NCBI RefSeq assembly: GCF_900094705.1
Contig: NZ_FMAR01000011.1
Span: 1 to 64,000 of the forward strand
Length of the DNA stretch: 64,000 bases
Source: Chitinophaga costaii
Lineage (GTDB): Bacteria > Bacteroidota > Bacteroidia > Chitinophagales > Chitinophagaceae
Direction: 5' to 3'
Part shown: piece by piece, positions 1-8,745 of the stretch
How the letters are laid out: every line of letters begins with the position of its first letter
Numbering within the stretch: position 1 is the first letter of the stretch
The notes under the pieces: generated by a model
Databases searched by the model: none
What the model saw: only the letters and a program-made list of their open reading frames with translations
What the model was told of the DNA's origin: nothing
Position numbers and translations under genes: made by a program

Positions 1-213
1 TTTTAATTTTTTTCGCTTGTTTGCTTACCTAAAAAGTATAACCACCTTACGGCGATAATACTCTTTCTGTTGTTTCCTGACTTTCAAAGAACTTTTTCTC
101 TATTAACCCTGCCGATCTTTCATCGCTGTTATCAATAAAGCGTTTTGTCAAAATGTGAGAGCCGATCTCCTAGTCATCCCCTTGTGGGATACTCATTTTT
201 ATCGTCCCGTTTG
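1..213 (-). other. Leader of a ribosomal RNA operon that continues off the left edge
   Basis: Read on the minus strand, this A/T-rich stretch lies downstream of two strong tandem promoters and contains no open frame that resembles a protein. A boxA-like element, AGTTCTTTGAAAG on the minus strand, lies at 81-93. Such an element is characteristic of pre-16S leaders in Bacteroidota, where it serves antitermination and processing. The 16S gene itself would start left of position 1 and is not visible, so the assignment is inference from promoter arrangement and boxA. Confidence 0.65.
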
Positions 214-219
214 GGGTTG

Positions 220-251
220 CAAAAGTAGAAAGTGTTTTTCATTTAACCAAA
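220..251 (-). promoter_or_regulatory. rRNA operon promoter P2 (proximal)
   Basis: On the minus strand TTTG (plus 248-251) is followed after exactly 20 bases by TACTTTTG (plus 220-227). This is a perfect match to the Bacteroidota primary-sigma consensus TTTG-N19-21-TAnnTTTG. Transcription would start near 213 and run leftward out of the window. Confidence 0.8.
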
Positions 252-410
252 TCTTTTTTCAAAGATTTTTTCATTTTGTTTTCATGTTGGAATATCCGCT
301 AAAAGCCAATGGCATAAAGGCTTTTATAAGATTGATGTTTGCATAAAATCAGGAATGAATGGCAGTGTTATTCGACACTTTACATACACGCTTTCTATCA
401 AAGCGGGACG

Positions 411-440
411 CAAAGGTAAGCGGTTTTTTGATTACTCCAA
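411..440 (-). promoter_or_regulatory. rRNA operon promoter P1 (distal)
   Basis: On the minus strand TTG (plus 438-440), 19 bases, TACCTTTG (plus 411-418). It is a second perfect consensus promoter in the same direction, about 190 bases upstream of P2. Tandem strong promoters are typical of rRNA operons. It lies just downstream of the truA stop and could not serve truA, which is transcribed the same way from further right. Confidence 0.75.
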
Positions 441-502
441 ATGTTTTTAATTAATTGGATATACAAAGTTTTAAAAACAGCTACCATCCATGATTTCAGC
501 CA

Positions 503-1261
503 TTATAATTTCATTACCGGCTGCAATAAACCTTCCGGATATTGGACCTGCATGAGAAATAAACCCTCCGGAGGCACCGCAAAATCCGCTTTCGTACAGT
601 CCTTCGCGTTAATGGCTTCGTGAAACTGTTCAATAGATAACTTACCACGCCCCACCCGCAACATAGTACCCACCAACCCCCTTACCATACCTCGCAGGAA
701 ACGATTGGCCCGCACATGATACACCAATTCCCCCTCCTCCCGTACCCAGTAGGAATGCAGGATACGACAGTTGTAGGTCTTCACCTGCGTATTGCGTTTT
801 GAGAAAGTGGAAAAGTCTGTATAGTCACTCACGATAGCAGCCGCCTGCTGTAGTAATGCGAAATCCAGCGTGTAAGGATAGTAATATGCCCGGTCTTGCC
901 GGAAAGGATCTTTTGTGTGATAAAGAAAATATTGGTAGGAACGGCTCTCTGCAGCAAAGCGGGCATGGGCTTCAGCAGGTACGGCATAAACACCCTTCAA
1001 CACAATATCCCGCGGCAAAATGGCATTTACTTTATATAAAAACTGCGGATGTAAAGATTGGTCGGTATCAAAATGCAGGAAGTTCTGGTGGGCATGTACC
1101 CCGGCATCGGTGCGGCTGGAGCCAGTGGTAACAATGGCTACCCGCATCAAGGTACTAAGGGCGTGGTCAATGGCACCCTGCACAGAATGACCATTATTCT
1201 GTACCTGGAAACCCGCGAACTGGCTGCCTTTATATGCCACCTCTATAAAATATCTGTTCAT
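503..1261 (-). CDS. truA: tRNA pseudouridine(38-40) synthase TruA
   Basis: Isomerises uridines 38-40 in the anticodon arm of many tRNAs to pseudouridine; cytoplasmic. The protein of 252 residues has the usual family length. It begins MNRYFIEVAYKGSQFAGFQ, the typical first strand, and carries SSRTDAGVHA with catalytic Asp52. An in-frame extension to 1408 would add 49 residues rich in Cys and Phe that do not belong to the family, so the ATG at 1261 is chosen. It sits alone between a hairpin at 1358-1395 and the rRNA promoters. Confidence 0.95.
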   Translation of the reverse strand: MNRYFIEVAYKGSQFAGFQVQNNGHSVQGAIDHALSTLMRVAIVTTGSSRTDAGVHAHQNFLHFDTDQSLHPQFLYKVNAILPRDIVLKGVYAVPAEAHARFAAESRSYQYFLYHTKDPFRQDRAYYYPYTLDFALLQQAAAIVSDYTDFSTFSKRNTQVKTYNCRILHSYWVREEGELVYHVRANRFLRGMVRGLVGTMLRVGRGKLSIEQFHEAINAKDCTKADFAVPPEGLFLMQVQYPEGLLQPVMKL

Positions 1262-1357
1262 GCCCTTTGCTATTTCAAGGGAAGCAAGTTCCTCACAAAA
1301 TCCGACAATGAGAAAAGAAAAACATGCATCCACCGCATAATTGACAGCTAAAACGCC

Positions 1358-1395
1358 AAGAAGCGGGTACACTCTTGTGAATGCACCCGCTTCTT
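1358..1395. terminator. Hairpin terminator downstream of the DUF4476 gene
   Basis: An 11-bp perfect stem (1358-1368 with 1385-1395) closes a 16-base loop. On the plus strand the stem is followed by a T run. On the minus strand, the direction of the DUF4476 gene, it is followed by GGCG then TTTT. A second short GC-rich inverted repeat (GCCC/GGGC) lies at about 1402-1420. Confidence 0.55.
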
Positions 1396-1438
1396 TTTGC
1401 ATGCCCATCCCGGGAGGGCATCAACATTAAACTATCTT

Positions 1439-2992
1439 TTAACGCAACATCGCATTGAAGCGTTTGCGGTAATAATCGTCTTTCAGCAGGTCCTGCAAAC
1501 CGATAAATGCTTTTGTTTCATACGTATGCAGGTAGGCCGTTTCCAGCAATTTGTAACGATACTCGTCTGTGTCGATCAGCTGGGCGAAGGCACGGATCTG
1601 ATCTGCAGAAAGGCAGGTATTGCGGATATTTTTATTGAAAATTTCCACCATACCCGATTCGTTATTTTGGGCAGACACCCTTTTCATCAACCTTTTAAAG
1701 CCTTCGTTGTTGAGCATCTGCTTACAATCTGAATTAAGTGCTGGTCCTTCGCTGGCAGCGGATTTGGCAGGAGCAGGACTTGCATCTGCCGGGTTGGCGT
1801 TGGTGGGTTTATTAACCGTCACCCATTCATCGGCAGTTAAGCTACCACTGGAATCTGCCTGACTAGCGCCTTCCGTATGTTGTTTTTTCTTTTTGCGAGG
1901 TGATGGAACCTTTACATCCGTAGAGGTGGTGGCTGCATCTGCTGGGGTATTATTAGCACCAGTGCTGAAATCGATGAATTGCGGATCATCTGCACTGGAA
2001 TGTTTCTTTTTCTTTTTACCGGACGCCGGCTCCGATGGGGAGGAGGTTTCAGTATAGGCCGTAGCGGTAGTTGTATCGGCTACGGGTGTGGCAACAGGCA
2101 GCGCCTCTGTAACGGCAGGCGTTACCGAAGCAACCGTGTCAATATTGGCAGCAGCAGGTGCTTTCACAGCGGCTTCTTCAGCAGCGGCTTTCCGCTCTTC
2201 CGCCATTACATCGGCCAGGTATGTTTTTTCTTCGTCAGTAAGCGGGTCTTGATCAACGGCGCTTTTTACGGCCTTTTTCACCGCTTTTTCAGGAGTGGTG
2301 GCGACCGGTGTGGCGCTGCTATCTACTGCAACAGGAGAGGCTTCCACCTCCACGGGGCGATCATCACTCACTACTTTATCCAGTGCGCTGGCAAATTTGC
2401 TCGATTGCTTAGCAGCTGCAGGTGCTGAAGAAGGCGATACCACCTGTGCCACATTGGAGCCGTCTGAAACGGTAATATCTTGTTTATTGGCGAAAGTGCT
2501 GTCCAGGTCTTTTTTCACCTGCCCCATCATAGCCGTAGAGGTATTCGCGGCAGCGGGCGTTGCGATGTCAGTACTTGTAACATTGTCGGTGCTAGCTGGT
2601 TCAGGCGTTGTTGCCGCGGCTACGGACGTTCCGGGGCTCGTGGGTTTTAATAGTGTGTAGGTTTGCAGGTTAAATAAGGCGATATCCTGTGCACCGGTAT
2701 GTTTAATCACAAAACCTTCGTCGCGGGTGCCAGATAAAGAAATGCTGAAATGTTTTTCTGGAATCTCATTTTTCGGAAAACCTACTATCACCTCGGCAAT
2801 GCCTTTGGGCAGTTCCGGCACAATTACATATCCTTTGGCGGAGGCACTCAATACCTTGCCTTTGTAACGTACATAAAACAACTCTCCCTTTTCACTTTGA
2901 ATGTAAATGAAGTGATGCTCATCATTAGCCCACAAAGAAGTGCTGGCCAATAAGAGTAATATAAATAATGATTTTTTAATATAAGTAAGCAT
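1439..2992 (-). CDS. Secreted DUF4476 domain protein with a long low-complexity linker
   Basis: Function unknown. Residues 1-22 form a signal peptide ending in SLWA. The next 95 or so residues form a beta-rich domain commonly seen ahead of DUF4476. A linker of about 300 residues rich in Ala, Thr, Pro, Ser and Lys, including two KKKKK/KKKKQ patches, follows. The last 100 residues, from about LNSDCKQMLNNEGF, are a helical DUF4476 domain, a family largely restricted to Bacteroidota. The protein is probably periplasmic or surface-exposed. It is co-directional with the biotin-carrier gene 40 bases upstream, so the two may be cotranscribed, though no functional link is obvious. Confidence 0.88.
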   Translation of the reverse strand: MLTYIKKSLFILLLLASTSLWANDEHHFIYIQSEKGELFYVRYKGKVLSASAKGYVIVPELPKGIAEVIVGFPKNEIPEKHFSISLSGTRDEGFVIKHTGAQDIALFNLQTYTLLKPTSPGTSVAAATTPEPASTDNVTSTDIATPAAANTSTAMMGQVKKDLDSTFANKQDITVSDGSNVAQVVSPSSAPAAAKQSSKFASALDKVVSDDRPVEVEASPVAVDSSATPVATTPEKAVKKAVKSAVDQDPLTDEEKTYLADVMAEERKAAAEEAAVKAPAAANIDTVASVTPAVTEALPVATPVADTTTATAYTETSSPSEPASGKKKKKHSSADDPQFIDFSTGANNTPADAATTSTDVKVPSPRKKKKQHTEGASQADSSGSLTADEWVTVNKPTNANPADASPAPAKSAASEGPALNSDCKQMLNNEGFKRLMKRVSAQNNESGMVEIFNKNIRNTCLSADQIRAFAQLIDTDEYRYKLLETAYLHTYETKAFIGLQDLLKDDYYRKRFNAMLR

Positions 2993-3032
2993 AAGTCTAT
3001 TGTGGCGGTATATTTTTTTGTAAATGCAAATA

Positions 3033-3530
3033 CTATTCCAATATGATTAGCACTTGGCCTTTCTCCACCGCGGTGCGGGGGGATACTTTTATTTCTTTCA
3101 CCACCGCGTCGGCGGTAGCTTTGAAGACGTTTTCCATCTTCATGGCTTCCAAGATCAGTACTGGGTCGCCCTTTTTAATGGCCTGTCCGGGCGTTACCAG
3201 CACCTGCAACACCAGTCCGGGCATAGGTGCCTTCATATCATTTACCTTACGGCCCAAAGCGTCTTTAATACCCATGGCGGCCAGCAACTGGTCTATTGGC
3301 TCTTCCAGCTTTACATCGAACACCTGACCAGCTATCTGCAGGCTCACGGTTTTGTGCTCCCGGTCTATCTTGCGCAACTGTACGGCAAAGCTCTGGTTAT
3401 TCATGATCACACTGTAATTGCCATTGGGCAAAAGTGCCGCAGACCAATCTACTGCCACCCCATTGCAGGTAACCTGGCTGGCATTTTCTATGCTAAAAGC
3501 GTTTTTTCCATTTACCGTGGCTTTGATCAT
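3033..3530 (-). CDS. Biotin carboxyl carrier (biotinyl-binding) protein
   Basis: Carries the biotin prosthetic group of an acyl-CoA carboxylase. The C-terminal half is a lipoyl/biotinyl barrel, with APMPGLV opening it and EAMKMENVF containing the biotinylated Lys131. The N-terminal 90 residues resemble the linker domain of carrier subunits of propionyl/methylcrotonyl-type carboxylases. Length (165 residues) fits this class rather than AccB of fatty-acid synthesis. No biotin carboxylase or carboxyltransferase gene is in the window, so the partner must be encoded elsewhere. Confidence 0.92.
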   Translation of the reverse strand: MIKATVNGKNAFSIENASQVTCNGVAVDWSAALLPNGNYSVIMNNQSFAVQLRKIDREHKTVSLQIAGQVFDVKLEEPIDQLLAAMGIKDALGRKVNDMKAPMPGLVLQVLVTPGQAIKKGDPVLILEAMKMENVFKATADAVVKEIKVSPRTAVEKGQVLIILE

Positions 3531-3548
3531 GATAAGCTTTTATGCGAA

Positions 3549-3556
3549 CAAAAATA
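3549..3556 (-). promoter_or_regulatory. -7 element for the biotin-carrier gene
   Basis: The minus strand reads TATTTTTG, a full TAnnTTTG match 18 bases before the ATG at 3530. No convincing TTTG lies 19-21 bases further upstream, so only the -7 box is supported. Confidence 0.45.
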
Positions 3557-3600
3557 GGAATTTTAACCACTTGGCTTGTATTTGAGCCATTTGTTTAAAT

Positions 3601-3635
3601 TTGAAACCTATTATTCATATTAGCTAATATTTTTG
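3601..3635 (+). promoter_or_regulatory. Promoter of the M1 aminopeptidase gene
   Basis: TATTTTTG at 3628-3635 matches TAnnTTTG and lies 17 bases before the start codon. TTG at 3601-3603 lies upstream with a rather long 24-base spacer. Divergent from the biotin-carrier promoter. Confidence 0.45.
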
Positions 3636-3652
3636 CAAAAATCAAAAACCTC

Positions 3653-6205
3653 ATGCATCATCAACTGAAAAAGGCTTGGTTTGGCGGCGCGTTATGCAGC
3701 TTGCTGGGCTGGTCTGCTGCTACGGTAGCCCAACAAAAAGATCCCGCCGATCCGGCGCTTCAGATCTACCGTGCATCCGCTACCAAGATCAATGACCTGG
3801 TACACACCAAGCTGGACGTACGTTTCGACTATGGCAAGCGCTATATGTACGGGAAAGAATGGGTAACCCTGCACCCTCACTTCTATGCTACCGACAGCCT
3901 CACCCTCGATGCAAAAGGCATGAATATTAACGCGGTGGCAGTAGTAAAGAATGGAAGGAATACCAATCTGACGTATACTTACGCCGACAGCCTCCAGCTC
4001 CATATTAAGCTGGATCGCACTTATAAGGCTGATGAGCAGTACACTATTTACATTGATTATACCTCCAAGCCCGAAGAATACAAATCAGAAGGCAGCGCAG
4101 CCATCACTGACGCCAAAGGCCTGTATTTCATTAACCCCGATGGTAAGGTTCCGAATAAACCGACCGAAATCTGGACCCAGGGCGAGAGTGAATCTTCTTC
4201 CGTATGGTTTCCTACTATTGATAAAAGCAACCAGAAATCTACTTCCGAAATCAGCATAACCGTGGATAAGAAATACAAAACCTTATCCAACGGTCTGCTC
4301 GTAAAACAGGTAAATAATTCTAATGGCACCCGTACCGACACCTGGAAGCTGGACCAGCCCTTTGCCCCCTACCTGTTTATGATGGCCATTGGCGACTATG
4401 CCATTGTGAAAGACAACTGGCATGGTAAAGAGGTAAGTTATTATGTAGAACCTGCTTATGAAAAATATGCAAAAGATATTTTTGGCGATACCCCCGAGAT
4501 GCTTAGCTTCTACTCCAAGATCCTGGGCGTAGAATATCCCTGGCCCAAGTATTCGCAGGTAATTGCCCGCGATTATGTGAGCGGCGCCATGGAAAATGTA
4601 ACGGCTACCCTGCATGGACAGTTTGTGCAGAAAACAGACCGCGAACTGCTGGACGACGACCGCTTGGGCAATTCTGTGATCGCGCACGAATTGTTTCACC
4701 ACTGGTTTGGCGACCTGGTAACCTGCGAATCCTGGAGCAACCTTACTGTAAACGAATCGTTTGCAGACTATAGCGAATACCTGTGGTTTGAACATAAATT
4801 TGGTAAAGACGCCGCAGACGAACACGCCTACGACGCACTCCAGGGCTATTTCCGCTCCGCGCAATACAGCGGGGATAAGGACCTGGTTCGTTTTCATTAC
4901 CACGATAAAGAAGACATGTTCGACGCCATTACCTATCAAAAAGGTGGCTGCATCCTGCATATGCTTCGCACCGTAGTGGGCGATTCTGCTTTCTTTAAAT
5001 CCCTAAACCTTTACCTCAAGACCTACGCCTACAAGGCCACCGAGGCCCAGCAACTACGCCTGGCGGTGGAAGAGGTAACCGGCCGCGATATGAACTGGTT
5101 CTTTAACCAATGGTACTACGGCTCCGGCTATCCGGAACTGGACCTGAACTATGCATATGATGAAAACACCCACCAGGTAAGTGTTTTCGTGAAGCAGGTG
5201 CAGAAAGCCAATAAGGTATGGGAACTACCTATGGCTATCGACGTATACGCTAGCGGTAAAAAGGAAAGACATATGATTACCCTCAGCACACGTGCCGATA
5301 CCTTAACCTTCACCAGTTCCGCGAAGCCTGACCTGGTGAACGTGGACGCCGAAAAAGTAACGGTGATGAAGAAAAACGATCACCGCGATCTGAGTACCTA
5401 TGTATTCCAATATTTCAATGCGCCCAATTACCTGGACCGCCGCGAAGCATTGGAAATCTGCCTGAAACAACAAAGCAACCCCGATGCCCGTAAAGTGGTA
5501 TTGGCAGCGGTAAAAGATAAGTTTGAAGGCCTGCGCGAATACGCGATCAGCGGCCTTAAACTGGATGATGACGCAGTGAAAACCGCCATTGCTCCCGTAT
5601 TGGCTGACCTGGCTAAGAACGATCCGTTTGCTAAAGTGCGCAGCGCTGCCATCGCCCAGCTAGGCAAACTGGCGGATGCACAATACGAGTCCCTATTTGA
5701 AAGTAAGCTTAGCGACCGCTCTTACACGGTAGAAGGCCAGGCGCTGGCTGCACTTTCTTCCACAAATCTTGATAAAGCCTTTACCCTGGCCCGTTCTATG
5801 GAGAAAGACGCCAAAGGTGAATTACTGTCTGGCATTGCCCAGGTGTATGTTAAAAAAGGGGATGAGGGCAGCCTGCCCTTCTTCAAAAAACATTTTGAAG
5901 AAGCGTCCGCAGGTCAGGAGAAATTTGAAGCCGCGGTGCAATACATCGGTATTCTTTCCACCACATCCAATACCGAATCGGTAAACCAGGGCTTTGACCA
6001 GATAAAGGACATGGCCGACCAGTTCCATAACCCGATGGTGAACAATTACCTGATCAACATCCTTACGCCCGTATTAGAGAAAAAACAAACGGCAGCCAAG
6101 AGCGCCACAGGCGAACAGCAGGCTGCTTTTAACGAGCAGGCTACTCACCTGCAAGGAATATTACAGTCGCTGAAAGCCCCTAAAACAACAACAGAGCAGG
6201 AATAA
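3653..6205 (+). CDS. M1 family zinc aminopeptidase (aminopeptidase N-like), exported
   Basis: Removes N-terminal amino acids from peptides. A signal peptide (about 1-27, cleaved near TVAQQ) indicates export to the periplasm or surface. The substrate-binding motif GAMEN is at 311-315. The zinc site is HELFHHW with His345 and His349 as ligands, Glu346 as the base and Glu368 as third ligand, giving the exact HExxH-x18-E spacing. After the catalytic and beta domains, residues from about 590 onward are helical and HEAT-like. At 850 residues it is complete. It is monocistronic, between divergent promoters upstream and a strong bidirectional terminator downstream. Confidence 0.95.
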   Translation: MHHQLKKAWFGGALCSLLGWSAATVAQQKDPADPALQIYRASATKINDLVHTKLDVRFDYGKRYMYGKEWVTLHPHFYATDSLTLDAKGMNINAVAVVKNGRNTNLTYTYADSLQLHIKLDRTYKADEQYTIYIDYTSKPEEYKSEGSAAITDAKGLYFINPDGKVPNKPTEIWTQGESESSSVWFPTIDKSNQKSTSEISITVDKKYKTLSNGLLVKQVNNSNGTRTDTWKLDQPFAPYLFMMAIGDYAIVKDNWHGKEVSYYVEPAYEKYAKDIFGDTPEMLSFYSKILGVEYPWPKYSQVIARDYVSGAMENVTATLHGQFVQKTDRELLDDDRLGNSVIAHELFHHWFGDLVTCESWSNLTVNESFADYSEYLWFEHKFGKDAADEHAYDALQGYFRSAQYSGDKDLVRFHYHDKEDMFDAITYQKGGCILHMLRTVVGDSAFFKSLNLYLKTYAYKATEAQQLRLAVEEVTGRDMNWFFNQWYYGSGYPELDLNYAYDENTHQVSVFVKQVQKANKVWELPMAIDVYASGKKERHMITLSTRADTLTFTSSAKPDLVNVDAEKVTVMKKNDHRDLSTYVFQYFNAPNYLDRREALEICLKQQSNPDARKVVLAAVKDKFEGLREYAISGLKLDDDAVKTAIAPVLADLAKNDPFAKVRSAAIAQLGKLADAQYESLFESKLSDRSYTVEGQALAALSSTNLDKAFTLARSMEKDAKGELLSGIAQVYVKKGDEGSLPFFKKHFEEASAGQEKFEAAVQYIGILSTTSNTESVNQGFDQIKDMADQFHNPMVNNYLINILTPVLEKKQTAAKSATGEQQAAFNEQATHLQGILQSLKAPKTTTEQE

Positions 6206-6223
6206 TATTTCCTGCTCCCGGAA

Positions 6224-6267
6224 AAAACAAAGAAGGCTGCCTCTTGCAAGGCAGCCTTCTTTGTTTT
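6224..6267. terminator. Bidirectional terminator between convergent genes
   Basis: A perfect 18-bp stem (6224-6241 with 6250-6267) encloses an 8-base loop. The arms begin with A runs and end in T runs on both strands, so it can stop the aminopeptidase transcript from the left and the DUF1835 transcript from the right. Confidence 0.9.
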
Positions 6268-6308
6268 AAGGTGTATGAGCCATTGGCCCAAAATATGGTC
6301 AGGAGGTG

Positions 6309-7253
6309 TTATTTTGTTTTTGTTACTTTCTGTGCCTTTTCATCCCAACGCCAGGGCGTGTCCTGCAAAGGAATACCGCCGAGGTAACGCTCTTTGCGCA
6401 CGGCATAAGACAAATAGTTTTCTTCGCCGTTCAGCACCTCGCGGCCCAGACGGGAAATGGATAACAGTTGCCCATCTTCATCCACCACACCCGCACTGAT
6501 CATGCGGCGCATGTACACATCCAGCTGAAAATCGCCGAAGCCGTATATGGTAAGCTGGTTCCAGAACTGGCTGTACAGGTCGTACCAGCGATAATCTGCC
6601 ATTGACAGGAGATTCAGAAAAAAATGCTCGATGCGGTTTAGACCGTTCTCAATAGCGGGCAGGCGTTGCAAGTGGGCTTTCAGCGCCTTACCGATATGGT
6701 GAAGCTGCCCGGCAGGACGGCCAACAAAGGTTTCTAATAGTAGTGGGGTGGTATGGCAATAGGCAGCCCAAATGTGCAGGGCGGCTTCCAGGTCGGCCGG
6801 TTGCAGCGTAAGGCGATCGGCAAAGAGCGCCGGGAAGTGGCCTGCAGACAACATACCCAGCCCCTTGAAGTTGGGCGTATGTGGATGCGTATCAGGCGAA
6901 ATTAGACTAATACGGGCAGGCAGCCGGTGCTGCTGCATATAAAAGAGGGTAAACAGCAAATTTATCTGGCAAAATAAATCGAACTCGAACCACAGCACTA
7001 CTTCTTCATATGCTGCGGCATTTTCCAGGCGGGTAAATTCCTGCACTACTTGGGTAAGATAAGTCTGGCGGTCAATGCCGTACGCATTTTGCGCATGATC
7101 GGCGCGGGTTTTGAAGAACTCATCCATATTTGTGGTATAAATGGTGTGCCCCTCGCTCATCATGCAACGGTTAATCACAATATCTCCGGATATACCACTG
7201 TCACGAAAAGGAACAAGGGTAGCATCTCCATTTAAAACGTGCAGTATGGCCAT
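6309..7253 (-). CDS. DUF1835 domain protein
   Basis: Function unknown. The N-terminus MAILHVLNGDATLVPF followed by SGDIVINRCMMSEGH is characteristic of DUF1835, a domain with a Rossmann-like fold. The central part, with EEVVLWFEFDLFCQINLLF, also fits the family. The remaining 150 residues are helical. Length 314 is normal for Bacteroidota members. It is followed downstream by the bidirectional terminator and lies 80 bases beyond the stop of the TPM gene, so it may be read with neither neighbour. Confidence 0.88.
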   Translation of the reverse strand: MAILHVLNGDATLVPFRDSGISGDIVINRCMMSEGHTIYTTNMDEFFKTRADHAQNAYGIDRQTYLTQVVQEFTRLENAAAYEEVVLWFEFDLFCQINLLFTLFYMQQHRLPARISLISPDTHPHTPNFKGLGMLSAGHFPALFADRLTLQPADLEAALHIWAAYCHTTPLLLETFVGRPAGQLHHIGKALKAHLQRLPAIENGLNRIEHFFLNLLSMADYRWYDLYSQFWNQLTIYGFGDFQLDVYMRRMISAGVVDEDGQLLSISRLGREVLNGEENYLSYAVRKERYLGGIPLQDTPWRWDEKAQKVTKTK

Positions 7254-7333
7254 AGGTAACTAGCTTTTAGGTGCAAATACTGTCTATACAAATACCATAC
7301 TATAGTGGAGGGCGTTGCTTATTAGCCACAGCT

Positions 7334-8104
7334 TTACCAGCTTCCACCGGCCCCGCCGCCGCCGCCCGATCCTCCGCCAAAACCTCCGAAGCCGCCGCCA
7401 CCACCGCCACCACCGAAGCCACCACCGAAGCCACCACCGCCGCCGCCAAAGCCGCCGCCCATGGGAATCCACCAACTGCCAAAGCCCCTGCGGCTCATGG
7501 CGCTACCGCCACCACCGCCACGGCGAATGATGGATATGATGATCAGTATAATGATTATTAGCACAATGGTACCTATACCAATACCGCCACTATTACTTTT
7601 TTGTGGAATGCCCTTATATTCCCCGGCTGCTGCTTTAAAAATGAGATCGGCGGCCTGGTCCAGCCCAGCGTAGTAATGGCCTTCTTTGAAATTAGGCACC
7701 ATGGCCGATTCTATGATACGGTGGGCAATAACATCTGGAATTGCGCCTTCCAGGCCATAGCCGGTAGAAATCCACACCTTGTGATCGTCTTTGGCCACCA
7801 ATATTACCAGGCCATTATCGCGGCCTTTTATCCCCACGCCCCAATCGCGCAGGTATTTTAGCGCTACATCGCTAATGTCGTAATCTCCGGTGGTATTAAT
7901 GGTCACTACTAGCACCTGGTTAGATGTGCTATCGCTATAAGCCACCAGCTTATGTTCCAGTTCATCCACCTCGCTTTGCACCATTACGCCTGCAAAGTCA
8001 TTTACCAGGCGGGGCGGATTGGGCCGGGACGCTATTTGCTGGGCGGAAAGCCGGCCGGTGATTAATAGCATTACGCAAAATAAAAAGCAGCGCAACCATT
8101 TCAT
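7334..8104 (-). CDS. TPM domain (YgcG-like) membrane protein with glycine-rich tail
   Basis: A signal peptide (ending RLSAQ) is followed by a TPM domain of about 140 residues, beginning RLVNDFAGVM and including WISTGYGLEG. A transmembrane helix of almost only Ile and Leu lies at about 175-193. The last 60 residues are nearly pure Gly with Phe and Ser, ending GGSW, a tail usual in this family. TPM proteins are envelope proteins linked to membrane-protein maintenance; the exact activity is unsettled. It is the last gene of a lemA-TPM-TPM operon. Confidence 0.92.
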   Translation of the reverse strand: MKWLRCFLFCVMLLITGRLSAQQIASRPNPPRLVNDFAGVMVQSEVDELEHKLVAYSDSTSNQVLVVTINTTGDYDISDVALKYLRDWGVGIKGRDNGLVILVAKDDHKVWISTGYGLEGAIPDVIAHRIIESAMVPNFKEGHYYAGLDQAADLIFKAAAGEYKGIPQKSNSGGIGIGTIVLIIIILIIISIIRRGGGGGSAMSRRGFGSWWIPMGGGFGGGGGGFGGGFGGGGGGGGFGGFGGGSGGGGGAGGSW

Positions 8105-8180
8105 ATAAAAACTTTATTCAATACATTAAGAATGCCGGAAGCGGACCGGTAAGTCCTGTTTCCCGGGTCATACATACGGA

Positions 8181-8636
8181 TCATTTTCCAAAAACGATAT
8201 CATCTGGCAGTTCATTTTCATCCTCTGCCAGATGTGGAAAGTGCAGGCGGAGGGATTGACCTATTTCCAGGATGCAAGCCTCCAGTCCTTCTACCACCTG
8301 GCCACGGGAGAAATGTTCTTTGAGCTTGCCGGCGGCAGCCTGCCAGAACTCCTGTCCTACTTTTTGGTGAATGCCACTATCGCCCAGGATGGCAAATTGT
8401 TTGTCTAGCAGGGCCACATACAGCAGCACACCATTTTGCAGGCGGGTATTGGCCATGCCCATAGGGCCAAACACTTCTTTGGCACGGTCCAGGGGATCTA
8501 CATAAGCGCAGCGGCTTTCTATGTAGAGGCGTATTTCGCCGGAAGTCAGGCGCTCTGCCTGGCGGATGGCTTGGATCAGGCGAGCCTTTTCGGGTTCTGT
8601 AAAAAATTCCTTCTTTTTGAAAGAGAACAGGCCCAT
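8181..8636 (-). CDS. Second TPM domain protein, cytoplasmic form
   Basis: 151 residues without a signal peptide. The TPM fold is recognisable from the GEIRLYIESRC strand, the VLLYVALLDKQFAILGDSGIHQKVG segment and the terminal helix with GLEACILEIGQSL. Members of this short form are regularly encoded between lemA and a longer TPM protein in Bacteroidota, as here: 109 bases downstream of lemA and 76 upstream of the long TPM gene, all leftward. The operon suggests a shared envelope role. Confidence 0.9.
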   Translation of the reverse strand: MGLFSFKKKEFFTEPEKARLIQAIRQAERLTSGEIRLYIESRCAYVDPLDRAKEVFGPMGMANTRLQNGVLLYVALLDKQFAILGDSGIHQKVGQEFWQAAAGKLKEHFSRGQVVEGLEACILEIGQSLRLHFPHLAEDENELPDDIVFGK

Positions 8637-8745
8637 GCGCGGGATGTTTTTGAGAGATCAGGAAAAGAGCAAATCCCAAATCCCAACATAAGAGCCGGAA
8701 TTTGGGACTTGTGTGGCGGTTCACGCTATTATTATTGGGTGCAGC

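Noticed and set aside
155..346. A 63-codon rightward frame in the rRNA upstream region
   Set aside because: It lies across two promoter elements and is rich in Phe, as expected of A/T-rich non-coding DNA.
1979..2428. A 149-codon rightward frame with Gly/Arg/Cys-rich product
   Set aside because: Antisense to the low-complexity linker of the DUF4476 protein.
7271..7561. Ala/Thr-rich rightward frame of 96 codons
   Set aside because: It is the complement of the glycine-rich tail of the TPM protein, so its composition follows from that repeat.
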